DNA from: Lachnospiraceae bacterium
GTDB taxonomy: Bacteria > Bacillota > Clostridia > Lachnospirales > Lachnospiraceae
Assembly: GCA_014804185.1 (NCBI GenBank)
Contig: JAAVAG010000167.1
Location: 1 to 11,817 of the forward strand
Reading direction: 5' to 3'
DNA length: 11,817 nt
The translations under genes were made by a program, and so were the position numbers. How positions within the stretch are numbered: the first letter of the stretch is position 1; every line of letters begins with the position of its first letter. Below, in pieces: positions 1-5,550 of this stretch. The notes under the pieces are model-generated. The model did not search any database. It was not told the DNA's origin and saw only the letters and a program-made list of their open reading frames with translations.

Positions 1-618
1 CCGAAAGATATACTCTTCCGCCGGACTGAACCCTTTTGTAAAAGAGCCGTACTCCCCTATCAGCTTCTGCACCGCCAAATGGTGCATCTCGTGCAAAATG
101 ATAAAAGGAAGTTCCTCCGGCGTACAATATTTGCCAATGCCGAACAGATCCAGATGCAGCGCGTTCTCAAATACATAACCAAAAGACGGCCCAAAGCTGA
201 GAGTAGAGACAATCTCTGAGTCATCTATGCCATTCAAAGCAGCAGTCTGCGGAAAAGCGCAGCGCAGCTTCTTCTGCAAATATCTTATGTTTTCCTCACA
301 TAGCATGCCTCTTACTTTTTCATACCGCTTTCTATACTTTTCCGGACTGCCCGCACAGTCCATCCATAGTTCATGCTTTTCCCGTAGCGCATTCCGGCGG
401 TCACTGCTCAACTCCGGGATCTCATCAGAAGTAATGCTTTTCAGCTTTGAAAAGTAAGAAATGAGATGTTCCGTGGAAGACAACCCATACCGTCTGGCCT
501 CAAATTGGTAATCCGGATGAGCTAGAATCCGGCGCAGGGACTGTTCATCCCCGGAAGAATTTCCCACTTCTTCTATCCAGTCCAGCATCAGCGGGATACT
601 TGAAATACGTACTTTCAC
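1..618 (-). CDS. Putative HExxH zinc-dependent peptidase (DUF5700-like), 3' part missing
   Basis: Open reading frame of 206 visible codons that runs off the left edge, so its C-terminus is missing. It starts with GTG at 618. That GTG overlaps the TGA stop of the upstream GtrA gene (shared bases GTGA), which suggests translational coupling; a GAGG element lies about 10 bases upstream. The visible protein begins VKVRISSIPLMLDWIEEV and carries HEMHH at residues 176-180, in the setting PFILLHEMHHLAV. This is an HExxH zinc-binding and catalytic motif of gluzincin-type metallopeptidases. The N-terminal part (HPDYQFEARRYG, residues 34-45) and overall style recall the clostridial DUF5700 putative peptidases; that family name is from memory. 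No signal peptide is seen, so a cytoplasmic location is inferred. The third zinc ligand, usually a Glu or His after HExxH, probably lies near or beyond the window edge. Substrate is unknown. Confidence 0.8.
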   Translation of the reverse strand, partial: MKVRISSIPLMLDWIEEVGNSSGDEQSLRRILAHPDYQFEARRYGLSSTEHLISYFSKLKSITSDEIPELSSDRRNALREKHELWMDCAGSPEKYRKRYEKVRGMLCEENIRYLQKKLRCAFPQTAALNGIDDSEIVSTLSFGPSFGYVFENALHLDLFGIGKYCTPEELPFIILHEMHHLAVQKLIGEYGSFTKGFSPAEEYIFR

Positions 619-1076
619 TTCCCCGTTTCCTCACTTACATCCTCTGCTGTCTTTTTCTTTCGAAACACCAGCACCTTGCTGAACACATAGTTGGCGATCA
701 TCACCAGCACGGACGATATGAATACTTTTGCGATCCAGAAGTCCAGCCCCAACCAATTCACCGTAATGCGCATGATCGCAAGATCCAGCAGCAAAGTGGA
801 GACTCTGGATGCGGCAAACCCGCGAAACTCTCTCATAATATGCGGATTGCGGCTCCGGAACACAAATCTGCGGTTTGTCGGATAGGCAAAGAGCACACCG
901 GCAACCCATCCGATGGCATTGATAATATCATCCTGCCATTCGATAGTGTGATCCAGAAACAGCCAATCCACGATAAAGCAGGCTCCCCAGGAAACAATGG
1001 TGGTCAGAACGCCCACAATCAGATAAATAATGATCTCTCTGTATTTCACAAGCAGCTGCCTGATCTTATCCGTCAT
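615..1076 (-). CDS. GtrA-family four-TM membrane protein
   Basis: A 153-residue protein with about four hydrophobic segments: IIIYLIVGVLTTIVSWGACF near the N-terminus, a second around INAIGWVAGVLFAY, a third around STLLLDLAIMRI, and a fourth around VFISSVLVMIANYVFSKVLV. The pattern 'NAIGW.AGVLFAYPTNRRFVF' followed at the end by 'NYVFSKVLVFRK' is typical of the GtrA/DPMS flippase-like family, whose members are linked to moving or flipping lipid-linked sugars for cell-surface polysaccharides. I chose ATG at 1076 because GGGGGAGG sits 7 bases before it; an in-frame TTG at 1082 lies almost on top of that ribosome binding site. It lies 36 bases after the hydroxyacid dehydrogenase and overlaps the next gene by 4 bases. 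No glycosyltransferase gene is visible beside it, so its specific sugar substrate cannot be inferred. Confidence 0.88.
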   Translation of the reverse strand: MTDKIRQLLVKYREIIIYLIVGVLTTIVSWGACFIVDWLFLDHTIEWQDDIINAIGWVAGVLFAYPTNRRFVFRSRNPHIMREFRGFAASRVSTLLLDLAIMRITVNWLGLDFWIAKVFISSVLVMIANYVFSKVLVFRKKKTAEDVSEETGK

Positions 1077-1112
1077 GTCCAAACCTCCCCCGGCTCCCTT
1101 CGCCGGATTTTA

Positions 1113-2075
1113 TCACATACTGACCAGATTCCTGTCCGTACCGTTCAGAAAACTTTCTATATTTTTGTACACTTCGGCCACGCATCTGGTTCTGGCTTCC
1201 ACACTGCCCCAGGCAAGGTGGGGCGTGATAATGATCTGATTGCTGTCCTGCAGCCTGCTCAGAGGATTTTCCGGGCGCAGCGGCTCCTGCTCCAGCACAT
1301 CCAGCCCTGCGGCCATGATCTCTCCCGTCAGCAGAGCCTCATACAGATCCGTATTGTTTACCACCGGCCCCCGTGCCACATTGATAAGCACCGCCGTCTT
1401 TTTCATCTTCTGCAGCGCCTGCCGGTCAATAAAATTCCTGGACAGATCGCTGAGAGGGCAGTGCAGCGAAAGAAAATCGCTCTCCGCAAGCAGCGTATCC
1501 TTGTCCACCTGCGGATAGTCCGTCACCCGGCTTTTTCCGGTGACGGAGTGAAAAATCACCCGGCATCCAAACGCCGAAGCGATCTTTGCCACCCGCCTTC
1601 CGATATTGCCCATGCCCACAATGCCCCAGGTTTTTCCCTCCAGTTCCGTAAAGGGAATGTCAAAATTGGAAAACCGGTCCTGCGCGCTGTACGCGCCGGA
1701 TTTCACATAATGATCATAGTGGGCCAGCTTCTGCACCAGGGCAAGCGCCAGCGCAAAGGTATGCTGCGCCACCATGCCGCTGCAGTAATCCGCCACATTG
1801 CACACCTTGATTCCCCGGCTCTTACAGTACCCAAGATCACAGTTATCATATCCGGTGGCAAGTTCGCAGATCAGCTTCAGATGCAGCGCATCCCTTAAAG
1901 AAGCCTCGTTCATGGGCGCTTTGTTTACGACGACCACATCCGCATCCCTGACGCGCTCCGCCACCTCCTGCTGCGAAACCGTGTTGAGATAATAGGTTAC
2001 GTTCCCAAGATCCTGAAAACAGGACATGTCGATATCCGGTCCCACACTGTTTCGCTCCAAAACTACTATATTCAT
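1113..2075 (-). CDS. D-2-hydroxyacid dehydrogenase (glycerate dehydrogenase/hydroxypyruvate reductase-like)
   Basis: A 320-residue NAD(P)-dependent oxidoreductase that should interconvert a 2-keto acid and a D-2-hydroxy acid, such as hydroxypyruvate/D-glycerate, in the cytoplasm. The Rossmann glycine motif GMGNIG is at residues 154-159. The catalytic set is present: Arg235 in INVARGPVV, Glu264 in LDVLEQEPL and His286 in ITPHLAWGS. The reading frame stays open further upstream to 2144, but ATG at 2075 is preceded by AGGAG at a 9-base distance and begins at the expected family start, MNIVVLERNS. At the end of the second Rossmann strand, where NAD-dependent members usually carry Asp, this protein has Ser177 (VIFHSVTGKS) with Lys and Arg following, so NADP(H) use is possible. 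The exact substrate cannot be read from sequence. It probably leads an operon with the GtrA protein and the zinc peptidase. Confidence 0.9.
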   Translation of the reverse strand: MNIVVLERNSVGPDIDMSCFQDLGNVTYYLNTVSQQEVAERVRDADVVVVNKAPMNEASLRDALHLKLICELATGYDNCDLGYCKSRGIKVCNVADYCSGMVAQHTFALALALVQKLAHYDHYVKSGAYSAQDRFSNFDIPFTELEGKTWGIVGMGNIGRRVAKIASAFGCRVIFHSVTGKSRVTDYPQVDKDTLLAESDFLSLHCPLSDLSRNFIDRQALQKMKKTAVLINVARGPVVNNTDLYEALLTGEIMAAGLDVLEQEPLRPENPLSRLQDSNQIIITPHLAWGSVEARTRCVAEVYKNIESFLNGTDRNLVSM

Positions 2076-2095
2076 AAATTTATACTCCTGCCCGC

Positions 2096-2123
2096 AAAAG
2101 GCGGACGCCCCATTTCTTCCGCC
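2096..2123 (-). terminator. Weak terminator-like hairpin between lipoprotein and dehydrogenase genes
   Basis: Reading the minus strand, GGCGGA and TCCGCC can form a 6-bp GC-rich stem around a 12-base loop, followed by TTTT then GCGG. A second copy of GGCGGA further upstream (2137-2142) could compete for the same TCCGCC arm. It lies in the 84-base gap between the lipoprotein stop and the dehydrogenase start. The short stem, long loop and short T-run make it a weak or partial terminator at best. No convincing promoter was found after it. Confidence 0.35.
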
Positions 2124-2159
2124 GCGGCTTTCGCGCTCCGCCAAATATACCCGGCCCGC

Positions 2160-2795
2160 TCAATACGCCGAAAAAGCACCTGCCAGCGCATCCCGGTCCG
2201 CTTCATTTCCGGGCGCATATGTAAACGTAATATTTACCACATAACCGGGTTTTATACAGACATAATACTCCTGATTCATCCGTATCTCTCCCACGGTCAC
2301 TTCAGCCGTCACTTTTGTATAATTTCCGCCTGCAAAGCTGACTTCCTCGTAAGTTTCAGAGGGCACTGCCTTATAACTGCCCGACAATGCGGCATCCATG
2401 GCAGGAGACGCAGCCAGCTGTTTTTTCAGTTCCTTTACCAGCTGGTCCGAAGTCATGCCATTTGTGCCGCGTTTGCTGCATACCACATTTACATTGGCTC
2501 CCCCCGGCATACTGGCAATCAGATCATAAATTACCGTCTGATCGGCATAGGCTTCCTGCAGAGCCTCAGCGTCCTCCCCCGCTGTTTCTATCACGATACC
2601 GGTCAGTTTCTCTTTCTCCTCCCGGCTGAGCACTGTGCAGCCCACAGGGGCAGTGAACCGGTAACCCACGTACTCCGATTCATAGCCTGCCCCTGTAAAC
2701 ACACCGGGTATATACGGAACTTCCGCTTCTTTCCCGCCGCAGGCCGTCAGAAACAGCATAACGGCCGCCAGCAGGATACTTCCCATTTTTTTCAC
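2160..2795 (-). CDS. Lipoprotein of unknown function
   Basis: A 211-residue protein with a classic lipoprotein signal: MKKMG basic start, hydrophobic ILLAAVMLFL, then lipobox LTAC with the lipidated Cys at residue 19. It is expected to be anchored on the outer face of the cytoplasmic membrane. The mature part includes YVGYRFTAPVG near residues 43-53 and later segments YVCIKPGYVVNITFTY and a C-terminal EADRDALAGAF. This is similar in style to small secreted proteins with a 'F.F..P.GW' opening (PsbP/DcrB-like folds), but that fold is only a guess. It starts with GTG at 2795; GGAGG lies 7 bases upstream inside the last codons of pgi, and only two bases separate it from the pgi stop, so it is almost certainly cotranscribed with pgi. 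No function can be assigned. Confidence 0.85.
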   Translation of the reverse strand: MKKMGSILLAAVMLFLTACGGKEAEVPYIPGVFTGAGYESEYVGYRFTAPVGCTVLSREEKEKLTGIVIETAGEDAEALQEAYADQTVIYDLIASMPGGANVNVVCSKRGTNGMTSDQLVKELKKQLAASPAMDAALSGSYKAVPSETYEEVSFAGGNYTKVTAEVTVGEIRMNQEYYVCIKPGYVVNITFTYAPGNEADRDALAGAFSAY

Positions 2796-2797
2796 GC

Positions 2798-4153
2798 TCA
2801 GGCCTCCAGACGCTTTAACAACTGGGCCCTCTGCTCTTCATAACCGGGTTTCCCCAGCAGTGCGAACATATTTTTCTTATAACTTTCCACACCCGGCTGG
2901 TCAAAAGGATTCACACCGTTCAGATATCCGCTGACACCGCAGGCAAACTCAAAGAAATAGAACAGTTCTCCGAGATAAAATTCATTGACCTCCGGGATTT
3001 TCACCATAAAGTTGGGTACCTGTCCGTCCGTATGCGCCAGAATCGTTCCGTTCATGGCGCTCTTGTTCACAAAATCCACCGTCTTTCCGGCCAGATAGTT
3101 CAGTCCGTCCAGATCCACCGGCTCCTCCCCGATCACGATCTCCTCCTGAGACTTTTCAATCTCGATCACAGTCTCAAACATGATCCTGGCGCCGTCCTGA
3201 ATAAACTGTCCCATGGAATGCAGGTCTGTGGTCAGATCCACGCTTGCGGGGAAAATACCTTTCTGATCCTTGCCCTCGCTCTCGCCGTACAGCTGCTTCC
3301 ACCACTCGGAGACATAATGCACGCAAGGCTCATAATTGGCCAGAATTTCCACGGATTTTCCTTTCCGCATCAGAATATTGCGGACTGCCGCATACTGCAT
3401 GGCGTCGTTCTCCTCAAACGCGTTTTCCAGGCAGCGCACTCTGGCGCTGGCCGCACCCTCCATCAGCCGGTCAATGTCCGCGCCGCTGACCGCAATAGGA
3501 AGAAGTCCCACGGCCGTCAGTACGGAAAAACGTCCGCCCACATCATCGGGCACCACAAAGGTTTCATATCCCTCTTCCGTGGCCAGCTTCTTCAGCGCTC
3601 CTCTGGCCTTGTCGGTGGTGGCGTAAATTCTCTTCGCCGCCTCTTCCTTTCCGTATTTCTTTTCCAGCAGTTCCTTAAACACACGGAACGCAATGGCAGG
3701 CTCCGTGGTGGTGCCGGATTTGGAAATAATATTGACAGAAAAATCTCTGTCACCGATCACCTGGATCAGATGTTTTAAATATGTGGAACTGATGGAATTT
3801 CCGGCGAAATAAATCTCCGGCGTTTTGCGGATGCTCTTGTCTACCACATTATAAAAGCTGTGTCTCAGAAACTCAATGGCGGCTCTTGCTCCCAGATAAG
3901 ACCCGCCGATGCCGATCACCACCAGCACCTCGGAATCCTGTCCGATCTTTTCCGCCGCTTTCTTGATCCTGGCAAACTCCTCCTTGTCATAGTCCACCGG
4001 AAGATCGATCCAGCCCAGGAAATCGTTTCCGTCGCCCGTCTTGTTCACCAGCGTCTCCCTGGCGTCCTGGGTCAGTTTTTTCATTCTCTTTACTTCAGCC
4101 GCAGAGATAAAAGATTCTGCCTTGGAATAGTCAAACGTTACTTTTTCGCTCAT
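2798..4153 (-). CDS. pgi: Glucose-6-phosphate isomerase
   Basis: A 451-residue enzyme of the bacterial (Bacillus-type) phosphoglucose isomerase family, interconverting glucose 6-phosphate and fructose 6-phosphate in glycolysis and gluconeogenesis. Sugar-phosphate-binding segments are VVIGIGGSYLGARAAIEF (about 78-95) and SKSGTTTEP (about 144-152). PGI signature 1 is DVGGRFSVLTAVG (204-216). Signature 2 covers GYLNGVNPFDQPGVESYK, ending at Lys426. Glu291 in LYGESEGKDQKG matches the catalytic Glu region of Bacillus enzymes, and DLHSMGQ follows. The length is normal and no key residue is missing. The ATG at 4153 has an AAAGGAGC ribosome binding site 7 bases upstream, and a good promoter lies about 75 bases upstream. 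The next gene, a lipoprotein, starts two bases after the stop. Confidence 0.98.
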   Translation of the reverse strand: MSEKVTFDYSKAESFISAAEVKRMKKLTQDARETLVNKTGDGNDFLGWIDLPVDYDKEEFARIKKAAEKIGQDSEVLVVIGIGGSYLGARAAIEFLRHSFYNVVDKSIRKTPEIYFAGNSISSTYLKHLIQVIGDRDFSVNIISKSGTTTEPAIAFRVFKELLEKKYGKEEAAKRIYATTDKARGALKKLATEEGYETFVVPDDVGGRFSVLTAVGLLPIAVSGADIDRLMEGAASARVRCLENAFEENDAMQYAAVRNILMRKGKSVEILANYEPCVHYVSEWWKQLYGESEGKDQKGIFPASVDLTTDLHSMGQFIQDGARIMFETVIEIEKSQEEIVIGEEPVDLDGLNYLAGKTVDFVNKSAMNGTILAHTDGQVPNFMVKIPEVNEFYLGELFYFFEFACGVSGYLNGVNPFDQPGVESYKKNMFALLGKPGYEEQRAQLLKRLEA

Positions 4154-4226
4154 AATCCCGCTCCTTTGAATTTAATGTGATTTACAGGGAAGATTGCCAA
4201 AATTTCTCACAATTTCCGCTGCTCTC

Positions 4227-4255
4227 AGTGTAACAAAGAACCATTTCAAATTCAA
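4227..4255 (-). promoter_or_regulatory. Sigma-70/SigA-type promoter of pgi
   Basis: On the minus strand: -35 TTGAAT (4255-4250), a 17-base spacer, and -10 TACACT (4232-4227) preceded by TGT, giving an extended -10 (TGn). Transcription would start near 4220, leaving a leader of roughly 65 bases before the pgi ATG at 4153. Spacing is ideal; the -10 matches 4 of 6 consensus bases. The intergenic stretch 4154-4313 holds no other gene. Confidence 0.6.
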
Positions 4256-4313
4256 GACAAATGTAAAATTTCAGATGCCCGGCGCGCGGAACGCTTTTTC
4301 ACACGGCAGTTCG

Positions 4314-5018
4314 TCATGATGTCAGAAATTCTCTCAGCAGCTGCTCCAGTTCCCGCCGCTCCTCCCGGGTAATGGCCGCGGTTCTGTCTGTCTCTATGGT
4401 CTGAGCGGAGGCGGCGGCTCTCCCGCCTGTCAGCACATCCATGGTCCGCTCCATGGTCCGCTCCCTCTTCCCTGGATCCACGATCTCCAGATCACGCTCC
4501 ACGCCTCCCAGCTTGTTGATCATGTGGTTCTCCAGATAATCCACCAGATTGATTTTGAGCACTCTTCTCTTATCCTTGATATCCGTAACGGCAGAGACCG
4601 AAAAAAACAGGTACATCCCCAGGAAACTGATAATATAAAAAGGAAGCAGGTCGCCCAGAAATCGTCCCTCTATGATGCCTTTACAGATGCCGATCCCCGC
4701 AAACAGAACGGAAAGAAGCATCATCTGTCCCGACAAATGGTAGATCGTATGGTAGCGAAACGGTCCCAGGGACAGTCTGCTCAGAAACTTGTCCACAAAT
4801 ACGGGAACATTTGCCACACCCCGGTTCAGCTGATAACAATTGACAAATTTCAGCTTGCACTGTTTCAGGCTTTTATTTTTTGTAGCCGACATATTCTCTG
4901 TCTCTCTTATCATATTCTGGTATAATATCCATATAATAATCCTGCCGATTATGCTCAGCGCCAAAGTTGCCAGCATAGCGGCCGAAATCCACTTTTCCTC
5001 TGTCAATATCCGAAACAT
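4314..5018 (-). CDS. Membrane protein of unknown function, three TM segments
   Basis: A 234-residue protein I do not recognise beyond its resemblance to uncharacterised Lachnospiraceae membrane proteins. TM1 lies around residues 13-33 (AAMLATLALSIIGRIIIWIL). A soluble stretch of about 60 residues follows, with basic and polar sequence (KNKSLKQCKLKFVNCYQL) and two Cys. TM2 is around MMLLSVLFAGIGICKGI and TM3 around LLPFYIISFLGMYLFFSV. The tail of about 85 residues is strongly charged, contains a tetrapeptide duplication ERTM-ERTM, and ends in a helical, probably coiled REERRELEQLLREFL. ATG at 5018 has GGAGG 7 bases upstream. It has its own promoter, divergent from the TSCPD gene, and is separated from pgi by 159 bases. 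No catalytic motif is visible. Confidence 0.85.
   Translation of the reverse strand: MFRILTEEKWISAAMLATLALSIIGRIIIWILYQNMIRETENMSATKNKSLKQCKLKFVNCYQLNRGVANVPVFVDKFLSRLSLGPFRYHTIYHLSGQMMLLSVLFAGIGICKGIIEGRFLGDLLPFYIISFLGMYLFFSVSAVTDIKDKRRVLKINLVDYLENHMINKLGGVERDLEIVDPGKRERTMERTMDVLTGGRAAASAQTIETDRTAAITREERRELEQLLREFLTS
4439..4464 (-). repeat. 12-bp tandem repeat, about 2.2 copies, inside the membrane protein gene
   Basis: The unit CCATGGTCCGCT (plus-strand reading) occurs twice back to back at 4439-4450 and 4451-4462, followed by CC. It encodes a duplicated Glu-Arg-Thr-Met tetrapeptide in the charged C-terminal tail. Because the unit is a multiple of three, copy-number change would keep the reading frame. 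Confidence 0.9.
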
Positions 5019-5067
5019 GCTTATACCTCCGCTTTTCTCCGGAATCTCTTTTCACCGGTTAACATAC

Positions 5068-5096
5068 ATTATATTGATAAAATCTTTCGCTCACAA
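5068..5096 (-). promoter_or_regulatory. Promoter of the three-TM membrane protein gene
   Basis: On the minus strand: -35 TTGTGA (5096-5091), a 17-base spacer, and a perfect -10 TATAAT (5073-5068), placed about 50 bases before the ATG at 5018. The surrounding DNA is AT-rich compared with the genes. It is divergent from the TSCPD-gene promoter, whose -35 region begins about 20 bases away, so the two could influence each other. Confidence 0.65.
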
Positions 5097-5116
5097 TATA
5101 TTTTCATCGCAAAATA

Positions 5117-5146
5117 CTGGCACTTACACCATTTTTCTGCTATAAT
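5117..5146 (+). promoter_or_regulatory. Extended -10 promoter of the TSCPD gene (and probably murG)
   Basis: A perfect -10 TATAAT at 5141-5146 is directly preceded by TGC, giving an extended -10. The -35 region is weak (CTGGCA at 5117 or TGGCAC at 5118, 18- or 17-base spacer), as is common with extended -10 promoters. Transcription would start near 5153, leaving a leader of about 65 bases. That leader contains a small inverted repeat, CCGGT (5175-5179) and ACCGG (5197-5201). Confidence 0.65.
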
Positions 5147-5218
5147 CTTTTCTTGAACTATATCATTGCAAGATCCGGTGTGTTCAGAAGAGAAAAACCG
5201 GTCAGAATGGAGGCTGCT

Positions 5219-5458
5219 ATGACATATAAACCGAAGGGCGTGTGCTCTCAGTCAATCGATATTCAGGTTACGGACGGAGTCATCGATTCCGTAAAATTCA
5301 CCGGAGGATGCAACGGCAATCTGCAGGGCATCTCCAGCCTGGTCAGAGGAATGCGCGTGGAAGATGCCATTTCCAGGTTAAAGGGCATTAAATGCGGATT
5401 CAAATCCACCTCCTGCCCCGATCAGCTGGCGCAGGCGCTGGAGAGCATTTCGAACTAA
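5219..5458 (+). CDS. TSCPD-domain protein (TIGR03905-like), 79 residues
   Basis: A small cytoplasmic protein made almost entirely of one TSCPD domain, a domain also found at the C-terminus of some adenosylcobalamin-dependent ribonucleotide reductases and in short stand-alone proteins such as TIGR03905. The signature STSCPDQLAQAL is at residues 63-74. There are four cysteines: Cys9 in KGVCSQ, Cys31 in GGCNGN, and Cys59 and Cys66 in KCGFKSTSCPD. This arrangement is compatible with metal binding, but no ligand or activity is established here. I chose ATG at 5219 because GGAGG lies 5 bases upstream and the protein then has the usual family length; longer in-frame starts (ATG 5207, TTG 5153) lack a good ribosome binding site. 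It is preceded by a strong extended -10 promoter and followed, after 92 bases, by murG in the same direction. Confidence 0.9.
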   Translation: MTYKPKGVCSQSIDIQVTDGVIDSVKFTGGCNGNLQGISSLVRGMRVEDAISRLKGIKCGFKSTSCPDQLAQALESISN

Positions 5459-5489
5459 AGCATAAAAATGCGGATCGCAGCATCAAATA

Positions 5490-5510
5490 CCGGCGCGCCT
5501 GGCGGGCCGG
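5490..5510 (+). other. GC-rich hairpin between TSCPD gene and murG
   Basis: CCGGC (5490-5494) pairs with GCCGG (5506-5510), and inside it CGC can pair with GCG around CTG, separated by one G-G mismatch. It is followed by CGTTTG, not a real T-run, so it is probably only an attenuator-like or mRNA-processing stem, not a full terminator. No separate promoter for murG was found after it, which favours read-through. Confidence 0.4.
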
Positions 5511-5550
5511 CGTTTGAAATAAAATCAGGTTTCTCTGGGAGGCTGTAAAT

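Noticed and set aside
227..457. A 76-codon plus-strand open frame near the left edge.
   Set aside because: It is antisense to the GTG-started HExxH gene, which has a credible motif and a coupled start; the plus-strand frame shows no family features.
600..1898. A 432-codon plus-strand open frame.
   Set aside because: It lies opposite the GtrA and dehydrogenase genes, both with clear families and good ribosome binding sites. Its translation is rich in His, Arg and Pro with no family pattern, as expected for an antisense shadow of GC-biased codons.
4205..4215. AATTGTGAG in the pgi leader, identical to half of the classical lac operator.
   Set aside because: The second half-site is absent, so there is no palindrome; a 9-base match is likely chance in AT-rich DNA.
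5118..5135. TGGCAC upstream of the TSCPD gene, resembling a sigma-54 -24 box.
   Set aside because: No TTGC-type -12 box occurs at the required spacing; a perfect extended -10 TATAAT 17 bases downstream explains the site better.
5153..5218. N-terminal extension of the TSCPD protein from TTG at 5153.
   Set aside because: The TTG sits at the expected transcription start, lacks a ribosome binding site, and the extension falls outside the domain; ATG at 5219 has GGAGG.
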